Source: Mesorhizobium sp. LSHC420B00 (GTDB lineage: Bacteria > Pseudomonadota > Alphaproteobacteria > Rhizobiales > Rhizobiaceae). From it: a stretch of 45,974 nt of DNA. The stretch is from the NCBI RefSeq assembly GCF_000503055.1, contig NZ_AYVY01000004.1, positions 218,350 through 264,323 of the forward strand. The letters are read 5' to 3'. The stretch's first letter is position 1, and each line of letters begins with the position of its first letter. The notes beneath the pieces were generated by a model, which did no database searches, was not told where the DNA came from, and saw only the letters and a program-made list of their open reading frames with translations. Below, piece by piece: positions 1-9,010 of this stretch. The position numbers and the translations under genes were made by a program.

Positions 1-21
1 CGGCAGGACAGAGGGGGGTGC
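1..21. repeat. Right end of a RIME-like palindromic repeat, cut by the window edge
   Basis: The first bases (cggcaggacagaggggggtg) match the outer right arm of the two complete large palindromic repeats at 9983-10142 and 21734-21905, which end in cggcagggcagaggggggtg and aggccagaggggggt. Only the terminal arm is visible, so this is a third, truncated copy. It lies downstream of the aldo/keto reductase gene, the same kind of intergenic place as the other copies. Confidence 0.6.
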
Positions 22-113
22 CTCGCGCCAATATCTCGCAATTATTTGCATTGCGGTGCGACCGAAAACGGGACGCCGAAACGCCCCGTTTCGATTACGC
101 CGTCGATCGCCGT

Positions 114-1109
<996 letters not shown>

Positions 1110-1214
1110 CACGTATCTCCTTGTTGTGATGGTTGTGATGCCGCAGAGATAGCGTCTTGCGCTGCGTTCGATAATCGGCTCTCATTTGCACAGGCTGTTC
1201 CAAAAAATAGATCA

Positions 1215-2105
1215 ATGAAGCGAACCCATCTTTCACAGCTCGCTGTACTGGCAACGGTCGCCCAATGCGGCAGTTTTCGCGGCGCGGCCAAGGAACTGGC
1301 AATCGCGCCATCGGCGGTCAGCCACGCGGTTTCCAGCCTCGAAGCGCGCCTCGGCGTGCGCCTTCTGGCGCGCAGCACGCGCAGCGTCGCTCCGACCGAG
1401 GAGGGCGCGCAGCTGCTCGAGCGCCTCAGGCCGGCGCTATCGGAGATCGATCTGGCGCTGGAATCGGCGATCGAGGCGCGCGACCGGCCGGCCGGCAATC
1501 TCAGGCTGACCGTGCCGCGCACCGCGGCCCACCTGACGCTGACGCCAAGACTCGGCGCCTTTGCCGCTGCCTATCCCGACATCGTGCTGGAGATCGTCAT
1601 CGAGGACCGCTTCACCGATGTGGTCGAGGGCGGCTTCGATGCCGGCGTGCGGCTGGGCGAGAGCCTGCAGCGCGACATGATCGCCGTGCGCATCGGGCCG
1701 GACCTTCGCGGCGCAGTCGTCGGCGCGCCATCCTATTTCGAGACCATGCCCAAGCCGCAGCATCCGCGCGATCTTGCCGGTCACCGCTGCATCCGCTTCC
1801 GCTTCTCCAGCGGCATTCTCTATCGCTGGGAATTCGAGAAGAACGGCGAGGAGATCGAAATCCCGGTCCAAGGGCCGCTGATCCTCGACGAGGACCATTT
1901 GATTGCCAACGCCGCAGTCGACGGCGCCGGGCTCGCCTTCGTGTTCGAGGACTATGTCCGCGACGCGCTCGCCGCTGGCAAGCTTGTTCGCGTGCTGGAG
2001 GACTGGTGCCCGCCTTTCGACGGCTTCTTCGTCTATTACCCAAGCCGCCGCCAGATGCGGCCGGCGCTCAGGGCCTTTGTTGATTTCTTCAAGGTCGGCG
2101 AGTAA
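1215..2105 (+). CDS. LysR family transcriptional regulator
   Basis: DNA-binding regulator of 296 residues with an N-terminal winged helix-turn-helix (about residues 5-62: LSQLAVLATVAQCGSFRGAA, then PSAVSHAVSSLEARLG) and a LysR substrate-binding domain from about residue 90 to the end. This is the normal size and layout for the family. The reading frame stays open far upstream, but the conserved helix-turn-helix begins right after the ATG at 1215, so that start is used. It is divergent from the aldo/keto reductase with about 105 bp between the starts, which suggests it controls that gene and itself. The inducer is unknown. Confidence 0.93.
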   Translation: MKRTHLSQLAVLATVAQCGSFRGAAKELAIAPSAVSHAVSSLEARLGVRLLARSTRSVAPTEEGAQLLERLRPALSEIDLALESAIEARDRPAGNLRLTVPRTAAHLTLTPRLGAFAAAYPDIVLEIVIEDRFTDVVEGGFDAGVRLGESLQRDMIAVRIGPDLRGAVVGAPSYFETMPKPQHPRDLAGHRCIRFRFSSGILYRWEFEKNGEEIEIPVQGPLILDEDHLIANAAVDGAGLAFVFEDYVRDALAAGKLVRVLEDWCPPFDGFFVYYPSRRQMRPALRAFVDFFKVGE

Positions 2106-2165
2106 GCCAACCCTCCCCACAAGAGAGAGGTGGAAGAAAGCCGACCTGGCATTCGTTCACCGACC

Positions 2166-2743
2166 ATGTCAGCACTGCCCAAAACCAGGCCACCGGCTAC
2201 GGCTGGACGGCGCTCATCCTTCACTGGCTGATCGCGGCGCTCTTTATCGGCCAGTTCGTGCTCGGCTTCGTCATGGTGAGACTGTCCAGCCAGCGCACCG
2301 CCTTCGAGCTGATCCAGCTGCATAAATCCTTCGGCTTCCTGCTGCTTGGGCTGGTCATCCTGCGCATCGCCTGGCGCCTTGCCAGACCGGCCCCATCGCT
2401 GCCGCGCTCGGTCGGCCCGTTCGAGCGCCGCATCGCGCCGCTTGTCCATCTTGCGCTTTATGCGTTTCAGCTCGCTCTGCCGCTGTCCGGCTGGGCGCTG
2501 GTCTCGGTCTCGGTGCTGGAGATCCCGAGCGTGCCGTTCAATCTGTTCGTCATGCCCAATCTGCCGCTTGGTGAATCGGACATGGCAGAAAGCTTCTGGG
2601 CGGCGACGCACTGGTATCTCGCCTATGCCGGCATCGGGCTTGTCGCTTTGCATCTGGCCGCGGCGCTGCGTCATCATTTCTGGCTGAGGGATACCGTGCT
2701 GACGCGCATGATCACGGCTTCGTCACATCGCGACACGGAATAG
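2166..2743 (+). CDS. Cytochrome b561, apparent frameshift near the start
   Basis: Membrane b-type cytochrome of the bacterial b561 (CybB/YodB-like) family, which passes electrons from the quinone pool. Four hydrophobic segments and the expected histidines are present: ILHWLIAALF, QLHKSFGFLL, ATHWYLAYAG and LVALHLAAALRHHF. The frame encoding all of this has no ATG, GTG or TTG upstream of the GTG at 2258, yet homology clearly begins near 2189 (ATGYGWTALILHWL), including the first heme histidine. An ATG at 2166 (or a GTG at 2130) lies in another frame; one extra base in the AAAA run at about 2180-2183 would join them as MSALPKNQATGYGW. So either a sequencing error or a real frameshift that removes the first helix. 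A YceI gene follows, a common pairing. Confidence 0.75.
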
Positions 2744-2811
2744 AGCGGGCGGCTCATTCGTTCATGGGGCGAGGACGCAAGAAAGCGTTGCCTCCCAAGA
2801 GGACCAGTCCC

Positions 2812-3387
2812 ATGTACGCGCGCATCTTCGGATTTGCGGCAGCCGTCGCTTGTTTTGCCATGCCTGTTTTCGCCGCCGTCGCCCTTGGCGACGCGGCCGG
2901 CAGCTACACCATCAGCCCGGGGAGTTCCAGCATCCACTTCTCCATCGCCAAGCTCGGCGGCGGCGGGCTCGACGGTGCCTTTGCCCGCTTCAAGGGCAGT
3001 ATCCTCATCGACAACAGCGATATCGGCCGGTCCCAGGTCAATTTCACCATCTTCCCCGAAAGCGTCGGTACCGACCAAAGCCGCATCGACGCATTTCTCC
3101 GCTCGGACGCGGTTTTCGACGCGGCCAACAATCCGGAGATCCAGTTCCGTTCGACCAGCGTCAAACGCACCGGCGCCACGTCAGCCCTTGTCACCGGCCG
3201 GCTGACGGCGCGCGGCAAGACCTTTCAGGAAAAATTCACGGCCGAGCTCCGCGGCCTCAGGGCGGGCACGATAAAATTCCATGTCACCGGCAAGGTGCTG
3301 CGGTCGCGCTACGGCATGGATGTCGGCACGCCGATCTATTCCAACGTCGTCGACTTCGACATGACGCTGACCGGCAAGCGGGGATAG
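2812..3387 (+). CDS. YceI family periplasmic protein
   Basis: Secreted lipocalin-like protein of 191 residues in the YceI family (polyisoprenoid-binding fold). It has a classic signal peptide (MYARIFGFAAAVACFAMPVFA, cleavage after about residue 21), followed by DAAGSYTISPGSSSIHFSI, the usual first strand, and a C-terminal half ending in VVDFDMTLTGKR. The internal ATG at 2812 is chosen over an in-frame ATG at 2764 because AGAGGA precedes it and the signal peptide starts exactly there. It follows the cytochrome b561 gene on the same strand; this pair is common in proteobacteria and is thought to link an isoprenoid quinone carrier to membrane electron transfer. The ligand is inferred from the family only. 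Confidence 0.9.
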   Translation: MYARIFGFAAAVACFAMPVFAAVALGDAAGSYTISPGSSSIHFSIAKLGGGGLDGAFARFKGSILIDNSDIGRSQVNFTIFPESVGTDQSRIDAFLRSDAVFDAANNPEIQFRSTSVKRTGATSALVTGRLTARGKTFQEKFTAELRGLRAGTIKFHVTGKVLRSRYGMDVGTPIYSNVVDFDMTLTGKRG

Positions 3388-3536
3388 CTTGACTTCGCGA
3401 TTGGCAGAGACACGTCTCGCATCGTCAAGCCCGAGGATGACGAAAGCCCGGTTCGAAGGACCAGTCCAAGTGTCCAATTGGCTTTTCTCTTGAATTAGGG
3501 CAAACCTCCAGGCCTGCAATCGAGAGGAGAAATCTG

Positions 3537-4523
3537 ATGTTCCGATGGGGTGTTTTGTCGACGGCCAAGATCGGCCGCGAGCAGCTTTTGCCGGCAATCG
3601 TCGAGGCGGAGAACGGCGTGCTGTCGGCGATCGCCAGCCGCGATCTGTCGAAAGCCCGGGCACTGGGCGAACGCTTCGGCGCGCGCCACGCTTTCGGCTC
3701 CTATGAGGAGCTGCTCGCCTCCAGCGACATCGACGGCGTCTACATTCCGCTGCCGACCTCGCAGCATGTCGAATGGACGGCCAAGGCGATCGAGGCCGGC
3801 AAGCATGTTCTGGTCGAAAAGCCGCTGGCGCTCGATGCCAAGGACATTCCGCCGCTGATCAAGCTGCGCGATGCCAAGAAGGTGCTGGTCTGCGAAGCCT
3901 TCATGGTCGTCTACCATCCGCAATGGATCAAGGTGCGCGAGCTGATCGCCAACGGCGCCATCGGCCGGCTGCGCCATGTCCAGGGCGCGTTCTCCTATTA
4001 CAATGTCGACCCCAACAACATGCGCAACAAGCTCGATCTCGGCGGCGGCGCGCTGCCCGACATCGGTGTCTACCCGACGGTGTCGACACGCTTTTCGACG
4101 GGCAAGGAGCCGCTGCGCGTCCAGGCGACGATCGAGCGCGACAAGACGTTCGGCACCGACATCTATTCCTCGATCCGCGCCGATTTCGGCGATTTCGAGC
4201 TGTCATTCTACCTGTCGACGCAGATGGCGGCACGCCAGGTGATGGTGTTCCACGGCGAGAAGGGATTCATCGAGGTGTTCTCACCGTTCAACGCCGGGCT
4301 CTATGACCATCACCGCGTCGAGCTGCACAACCAGAACCACAGCGAGGCGCAGGTATTCCGCTTTCCCGGCACGCAGCAATACCGGCTGGAAGTCGAGGCC
4401 TTCGCGCGGGCGGCACAGGGCGGCAAGGACCGCGTTTTCACCCTGGAAGAATCGGTGCTCAACCAGAAGGTCATCGATGCCATCTTCCGCGCCGGCGAGA
4501 AGGAAGGCTGGGAGACAGTCTAG
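3537..4523 (+). CDS. Gfo/Idh/MocA family oxidoreductase
   Basis: NAD(P)-dependent oxidoreductase, 328 residues, usually acting on sugars, inositols or other polyols. It has an N-terminal Rossmann domain ([13 protein letters not shown], about residues 1-118), the family EKP motif (VLVEKPLAL, Lys95) and a C-terminal substrate domain with [12 protein letters not shown] holding Asp175 and Tyr179 where the catalytic Asp/His pair normally sits; here the second position is Tyr. A strong ribosome site (GAGAGGAGA) lies 7-8 bases before the ATG. It stands alone between the YceI gene and a flavoprotein, with a palindromic repeat just downstream. The substrate cannot be inferred from the neighbours. Confidence 0.9.
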   Translation: MFRWGVLSTAKIGREQLLPAIVEAENGVLSAIASRDLSKARALGERFGARHAFGSYEELLASSDIDGVYIPLPTSQHVEWTAKAIEAGKHVLVEKPLALDAKDIPPLIKLRDAKKVLVCEAFMVVYHPQWIKVRELIANGAIGRLRHVQGAFSYYNVDPNNMRNKLDLGGGALPDIGVYPTVSTRFSTGKEPLRVQATIERDKTFGTDIYSSIRADFGDFELSFYLSTQMAARQVMVFHGEKGFIEVFSPFNAGLYDHHRVELHNQNHSEAQVFRFPGTQQYRLEVEAFARAAQGGKDRVFTLEESVLNQKVIDAIFRAGEKEGWETV

Positions 4524-4527
4524 GCCG

Positions 4528-4577
4528 GCCATGATCCCAAAAAATGAGGGACCGGTTTTTGGACGAGATCATGGCCA
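4528..4577. repeat. Short palindromic intergenic element, copy 1
   Basis: A 50-bp imperfect palindrome with perfect 10-bp ends (ggccatgatc and gatcatggcc) around a core containing cccaaaaaatg and ccggtttttgg. It has the same architecture as 13039-13087 read on the opposite strand. It lies between two plus-strand genes and ends 5 bases before the flavoprotein start codon. RNA from either strand could fold into one long hairpin. Confidence 0.75.
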
Positions 4578-4582
4578 AATAG

Positions 4583-6241
4583 ATGCCAAACGACGCGGAT
4601 GTGATCATTGTCGGCGCCGGCCTTGCCGGTCTTGTCGCGGCGGCCGAACTGACTGAGGCCGGCAAGAAGACAATCATCGTCGAGCAGGAGCCGGAGCAGT
4701 CGCTTGGCGGCCAGGCGTTCTGGTCGCTCGGCGGCATCTTCCTTGTCGATTCGCCCGAACAGCGGCGCATGCGCATCCGCGATTCGTATGAGCTGGCGCT
4801 CGAGGATTGGCTGGGCACTGCAGCCTTCGACCGCACGGAAGATCTCTGGCCGCGCCGCTGGGCTGAGGCCTATGTCGGCTTCGCCGCCGGCGAGAAGCGC
4901 TCCTGGCTCATGCAGCGCGGCCTGAAATTCTTTCCGGTGGTCGGCTGGGCCGAGCGCGGCGGCGGCAATGCCGTCGGCCACGGCAATTCGGTGCCGCGCT
5001 TCCATGTCACCTGGGGCACCGGGCCTGGTGTGCTCGAACCGTTCGTGCAGCGCGTGCGCGAGGCCGAGAAGCGCGGGCTGATCAGCTTCAGGTTCCGTCA
5101 CCGGGTCAACGAATTGAGCCGGACGGGTGCTGCCGTCGACGGCGTGCGCGGCGACATATTGGCGGCGAGTGATGCCGAGCGCGGCCGCAAGAGCTCGCGC
5201 GAGATCACAGCCGATTTCGAGTTGAAGGCGCAGGCCGTCATCGTCGCCTCCGGCGGCATCGGCGCCAATCACCAGCTGGTCCGGGAGAATTGGCCGCAGC
5301 GGCTGGGTGCGCCGCCGAAACGCATGATCACCGGCGTTCCCGACCATGTCGACGGCCGCATGCTGGCGATCGCCGAGGCTGCCGGCGGCAGGCTCATCAA
5401 CCGCGACCGCATGTGGCACTATGTTGAGGGCGTCAGGAACTGGGCACCGATCTGGACCGATCATGCGATCCGCATTCTGCCCGGCCCGTCATCGCTGTGG
5501 CTCGATGCGCGCGGCAAACGCCTGCCGGTGCCGCTCTATCCCGGCTTCGACACGTTGGCCACGCTCAGCCACATCATGAGCACCGGATACGACTATTCCT
5601 GGTTCATCCTGACCAAAAAGATCATCCAGAAGGAGGTCGCGCTGTCCGGCTCCGAGCAGAACCCCGATCTGACGGGGAAAAGCTGGCGCCAGGTGCTTGG
5701 CCGTGCCACCAGCGGCGTGCCCGCGCCGGTCAAGGCGTTCATGGAGAAGGGTGAGGATTTCATCGTCGAGCCCGAACTGCCGGCGCTGGTCGCCCGCATG
5801 AACGCACTGGCCGGAGGCGAGCCGCTGCTCGAACTGGCGCAGGTCGAGCGCGAAATCCGCGCCCGCGACCGGCAGCTAGACAATCCGTTCTCCAAGGACA
5901 TGCAGATCACCGCGCTGCGCGGCGCGCGAGCCTATCTCGGAGACCGGCTGATCCGTACCGCAAGACCGCACAAGCTGCTCGATCCCGCCAATGGCCCGCT
6001 GATCGCCGTCAGGCTCGGCATCCTGACCCGCAAGACGCTCGGCGGGCTTGAGACGGACCTCGACAGCCGCGTGCTGGGCGCCGGCGGCCAACCGGTCGAA
6101 GGGCTGTACGCGGTGGGCGAGGCAGCCGGTTTCGGCGGCGGCGGCATGCACGGCTATGCAGCGCTCGAAGGTACGTTTCTCGGCGGCTGCATCTTTTCCG
6201 GCCGCAGTGCCGGACGGGCAGCGGCGCGAGCGGTGGGGTGA
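4583..6241 (+). CDS. FAD-binding dehydrogenase (KstD-like)
   Basis: Flavoprotein of 552 residues from the FAD_binding_2 family (fumarate reductase / 3-ketosteroid delta-1-dehydrogenase group). The dinucleotide-binding motif is at the N-terminus (IIVGAGLAGLVAAAEL, residues 8-23, followed by an acidic residue in IIVEQEP), with a second FAD contact in VIVASGGIGAN and the characteristic C-terminal block GLYAVGEAAGFGGGGMHGYA, in which the flavin re-enters the Rossmann domain. Length is normal. It belongs to the rhizobial proteins annotated only as putative FAD-binding dehydrogenase, and I see no steroid genes nearby, so the substrate is open. It converges with the GntR gene, with 11 bases between the stop codons. 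Confidence 0.88.
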   Translation: MPNDADVIIVGAGLAGLVAAAELTEAGKKTIIVEQEPEQSLGGQAFWSLGGIFLVDSPEQRRMRIRDSYELALEDWLGTAAFDRTEDLWPRRWAEAYVGFAAGEKRSWLMQRGLKFFPVVGWAERGGGNAVGHGNSVPRFHVTWGTGPGVLEPFVQRVREAEKRGLISFRFRHRVNELSRTGAAVDGVRGDILAASDAERGRKSSREITADFELKAQAVIVASGGIGANHQLVRENWPQRLGAPPKRMITGVPDHVDGRMLAIAEAAGGRLINRDRMWHYVEGVRNWAPIWTDHAIRILPGPSSLWLDARGKRLPVPLYPGFDTLATLSHIMSTGYDYSWFILTKKIIQKEVALSGSEQNPDLTGKSWRQVLGRATSGVPAPVKAFMEKGEDFIVEPELPALVARMNALAGGEPLLELAQVEREIRARDRQLDNPFSKDMQITALRGARAYLGDRLIRTARPHKLLDPANGPLIAVRLGILTRKTLGGLETDLDSRVLGAGGQPVEGLYAVGEAAGFGGGGMHGYAALEGTFLGGCIFSGRSAGRAAARAVG

Positions 6242-6252
6242 AACAAGGCGCT

Positions 6253-6999
6253 TTAGGCGAAAGGTTGCAAATTGACGTCTTGAAGCTTGGAACCGGCAAG
6301 CAAAGCCTCGAGCACCTGCTTCTTCAAAAACAGGCACTGCGCACGGGCAAGTTTCACGATGGCGGAAACGTCGCCTGCCTCGCAGGCAAGAACCAGTTCC
6401 TTTTGCTGGGCGATGATCAACTGGGTGAAGTCGCGCGACTTGAAGCCGAGGTGGAGAACCCGCGCCGACTGGTCGAGTATCTGGTCCAGGAGATGCGCCA
6501 GCCGCAAATTTCCCGAGAGCTCCGCAAGGGCCAGGCGAAAAGCACGATCGGCCGCAAGGAAGGCAATGTGGCTGCGTAGCGTCTCCGGCTTCAGCACTTT
6601 TTTCGCTGCCAGCCTGATATCCTCCAGCCCGCGCTCGGTCATGTTCGATGCCGCCACCCTGAACACTTCCGGCTCGATCAAGCTGCGGACATCGAAGATC
6701 TCGTTGACGTCCCGCAGACTGAGCGTCGCAACGACGTAGCCGCGGCGCGGCTCGCTCCTGACCAGCCCTTCCTGCATCAGGCGGGCCAACGCCGCGCGGA
6801 TGGTAGCCTTTTTGATCTGGTATCGATCGCCGATCTGTTTCTCGGTGAGCGCTTCACCGGGGCGCAGCACGCAGGCAATGATGTCGTTCCTCAGCTGCTC
6901 ATATGCCTGTTCCCTGCGAAGGACGTCGGCGGCTGACAGTGCTGTCGCCTCGACGGTGGCTGGCCCTGCCGGTTCGGCGGTCAACTTCGTCGTTTTCAT
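6253..6999 (-). CDS. GntR family regulator (FCD type)
   Basis: Transcriptional regulator of 248 residues with an N-terminal GntR winged helix (about residues 30-90: YEQLRNDIIACVLRPGEALTE, then RAALARLMQEGLVRSEPRRG) and an all-helical FCD ligand-binding domain (VRSLIEPEVFRVAA onward). The ATG at 6999 is preferred; an upstream ATG at 7041 would add 14 residues that look non-conserved. It is divergent from the cupin gene at 7099, and a perfect 8-3-8 inverted repeat lies between them. The simplest reading is that it represses both genes until a small organic acid binds. The ligand is unknown. Confidence 0.9.
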   Translation of the reverse strand: MKTTKLTAEPAGPATVEATALSAADVLRREQAYEQLRNDIIACVLRPGEALTEKQIGDRYQIKKATIRAALARLMQEGLVRSEPRRGYVVATLSLRDVNEIFDVRSLIEPEVFRVAASNMTERGLEDIRLAAKKVLKPETLRSHIAFLAADRAFRLALAELSGNLRLAHLLDQILDQSARVLHLGFKSRDFTQLIIAQQKELVLACEAGDVSAIVKLARAQCLFLKKQVLEALLAGSKLQDVNLQPFA

Positions 7000-7057
7000 A
7001 TTCTGTCCGTCTGGCTGTCCCGTTGACGCTGGCCTCAGCATTCGCTAGCGTGAGCAC

Positions 7058-7076
7058 CTCAGATTGATAATCTGAG
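7058..7076. promoter_or_regulatory. Perfect inverted repeat, probable GntR operator
   Basis: CTCAGATT-GAT-AATCTGAG is a perfect 8-3-8 inverted repeat in the divergent region between the GntR regulator and the cupin gene. A partial third half-site (CTCAGG) follows at about 7080. FadR/FCD-type GntR proteins bind short symmetrical sites of this kind, so this is the best candidate operator. Confidence 0.7.
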
Positions 7077-7098
7077 CATCTCAGGAAGGATAACTGAT

Positions 7099-7653
7099 AT
7101 GCCTTTAGCCGCCAACTCACCTCTCTACGCCGTTGCCGATGATATCGTCAATGCCGCGAGAGGCCCAGATCCCCTCGAAGCGGTAAGGACGGTCCTGGGC
7201 GACTACACGAACCGTTTTCACGCATCGGGAACACTCGCTCACGAAGAAGACGACGACGAGGTGCTTCTGCATGCGAGCCCTAACCTGACGATCTATCACA
7301 TCACGCTGTCGCCCGGCCTGCAGTACCCGCCTCATAACCACCTGATGGATGCCTTGATCGGCATCTACAAGGGCAGCGAGACGAACTTCATCTATCCTGT
7401 TGCCGGCAGCGAACTCGATGTCCCGGAAAGGCAGGACATCGCAGCGCCTGCCGTGGTGCACATGGCCTCAAATACCGTGCATGCGGTTGCGAATACCGGC
7501 AGCGCGCGATCGGGTGCGCTGCATGTCTACCTCGGCGATCTCACACGAACCCACCGGCAGCTGTGGAGCCCGGAAAGCAACCAGGCCGAGCCGTTTGACA
7601 ATGACCGCTACCTGGCCGGCGCACGGCCCATTCAGCAGTCCGGGCGCGAATGA
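7099..7653 (+). CDS. Cupin-fold protein, function unknown
   Basis: Protein of 184 residues that looks like a double-stranded beta-helix (cupin) metalloprotein of the cysteine dioxygenase-like type. The metal-site signature is PPHNHLMDALIGIYKGSE (about residues 76-93), with the two histidines and a later glutamate, and a second cupin motif around VVHMASNTVHAVANTG. The start is supported by AGGAAGG about 10 bases upstream. No signal peptide is seen. It is divergent from the FCD-GntR regulator across a perfect palindrome and is probably its main target. Cysteine dioxygenase relatives oxidise thiols, but this is inference; the substrate is unknown. Confidence 0.8.
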   Translation: MPLAANSPLYAVADDIVNAARGPDPLEAVRTVLGDYTNRFHASGTLAHEEDDDEVLLHASPNLTIYHITLSPGLQYPPHNHLMDALIGIYKGSETNFIYPVAGSELDVPERQDIAAPAVVHMASNTVHAVANTGSARSGALHVYLGDLTRTHRQLWSPESNQAEPFDNDRYLAGARPIQQSGRE

Positions 7654-7813
7654 GCGCAGAGGCGTCGCTGGCGGCGAAATTGGCCGTGATCAGCGAACCC
7701 GTCGGAATCGCGTCACACTTGTCACTCTCGCCAATCCGCTATCAGCCCCTATCCTATCTCACGACCCAACACGTCGCGCCGGTGCGGCGACAAACCAGCA
7801 AGGGAGATGCACA

Positions 7814-8599
7814 ATGACGGCACATCAGAATGGCACAGGCGAGCAGGGCTCGCGGCTCGCGATGAAGACACCACCGGTCGTTTCGCCTGACGCATGGGAG
7901 GCCGCGCGCCAGCAGCTGCTCGTGAAGGAGAAGACCGTGACCCGGGCTCGCGACGCACTGGCCGCCGAGCGCCGGCGGATGCCATGGGTGGCGGTGGAGA
8001 AGTCCTATACGTTCGAAGGGCCTGACGGAAAGGTGAGCCTGCTCGACCTGTTCGAGGGCCGCCGCCAGCTGGTCGTCTACCGCGCCTTCTTCGAGCCCGG
8101 CGTATTCGGCTGGCCCGACCACGCCTGCCGCGGCTGCTCGCTGGGGGCGGACCAGGTCGGCAACCTTGCCCATCTGAATGCCCGCGACACCACGCTTGCC
8201 TACGCCTCGCGCGCACCGCAGGCCGACATTGCGCGGCTGAAGGCGCGGATGGACTGGAAGATGCCCTGGTACACCATCACCGACAGCTTCGATGCTGATT
8301 TCGGCGTTGACGAGTGGCACGGCCATAACGTGTTCATCCGCGACGGCGATCGCGTGTTCCGCACCTACTTCATCAACAACCGCGGCGACGAGGCGATGGG
8401 GACCGTATGGAGCTACCTCGACCTGACGCCGCTCGGCCGCCAGGAGGTTTGGGAGGATTCGCCCGAGGGCTATCCGCAAACGCCGACGTACAAGTGGTGG
8501 AACTGGCACGACAATTACGGTGCCGAAGCCGTCCCCGACAAAAAATGGGTCGAGATATCGGACGCCGGAGAGGCCGCGTTCCGGAATCGCACCGAATAG
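7814..8599 (+). CDS. DUF899 family protein, thioredoxin-like
   Basis: Cytosolic protein of 261 residues in the DUF899 (COG4312) family, predicted to have a thioredoxin-like fold. The family block is complete: RRRMPWVAVEKSYTFEGPDG, then LVVYRAFFEPG, a CRGC motif in the place of the redox Cys pair, WKMPWYTITDSFDADFG and a tryptophan-rich end (YKWWNWHDNYG). Family members are said to be dithiol-disulfide isomerase-like, but the reaction is not established. The ATG at 7814 follows AAGGGAGATG. It is followed by a small membrane-protein gene. Confidence 0.87.
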   Translation: MTAHQNGTGEQGSRLAMKTPPVVSPDAWEAARQQLLVKEKTVTRARDALAAERRRMPWVAVEKSYTFEGPDGKVSLLDLFEGRRQLVVYRAFFEPGVFGWPDHACRGCSLGADQVGNLAHLNARDTTLAYASRAPQADIARLKARMDWKMPWYTITDSFDADFGVDEWHGHNVFIRDGDRVFRTYFINNRGDEAMGTVWSYLDLTPLGRQEVWEDSPEGYPQTPTYKWWNWHDNYGAEAVPDKKWVEISDAGEAAFRNRTE

Positions 8600-8697
8600 A
8601 ACATCTTTGGCGTCGCAGAAATGCGGCTAAGACAAATGGAGGAGCGGGATGCACGGTTCAGTTCGAACGCATCCCGCTCACTACCAGGACAACGGAC

Positions 8698-8964
8698 ATG
8701 AGCGAGATTCATGCAGGCGGATCCGGCGGCGATGCGAGCCCGGCCGCCCTTGGCGCAGCCGACTGGCTGTCCTTCGCCGCCGCGCCGACCTTCGCAACCA
8801 TGGCGCTGCTGACGCTTCTCGGCGGAGCGCCGGATATGATGTGCTCGACCGGGCAAGAGGCGTCACCGCTGGCCGGCATGGTCCCGATGTACCTGCTGAT
8901 GAGCGCCTTTCATTTAGGACCTTGGCTGAAGCAGGTTTCCGGCCGGCGACGCCGCCGCAAATAG
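8698..8964 (+). CDS. Small hydrophobic protein with Arg/Lys tail, unknown
   Basis: Protein of 88 residues with two hydrophobic stretches (WLSFAAAPTFATMALLTLLGG and LAGMVPMYLLMSAFHLGPWL) separated by a short loop carrying one cysteine, and ending in a basic tail (SGRRRRRK). This predicts a two-helix inner-membrane hairpin with the tail in the cytoplasm. AGGA lies about 9 bases before the ATG. It starts 98 bp after the DUF899 gene on the same strand, so the two could share a transcript. I do not recognise a named family. Confidence 0.7.
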   Translation: MSEIHAGGSGGDASPAALGAADWLSFAAAPTFATMALLTLLGGAPDMMCSTGQEASPLAGMVPMYLLMSAFHLGPWLKQVSGRRRRRK

Positions 8965-9010
8965 AGCTGTACCGGCCGACAAAGGCCCGTTCTGGTCGGG
9001 AAGACATCCC

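Noticed and set aside
65..97. A hairpin-like stretch after the aldo/keto reductase gene
   Set aside because: Arms cgaaaacggg and cccgtttcg pair only with a bulge and lack a T-run, too weak to call a terminator.
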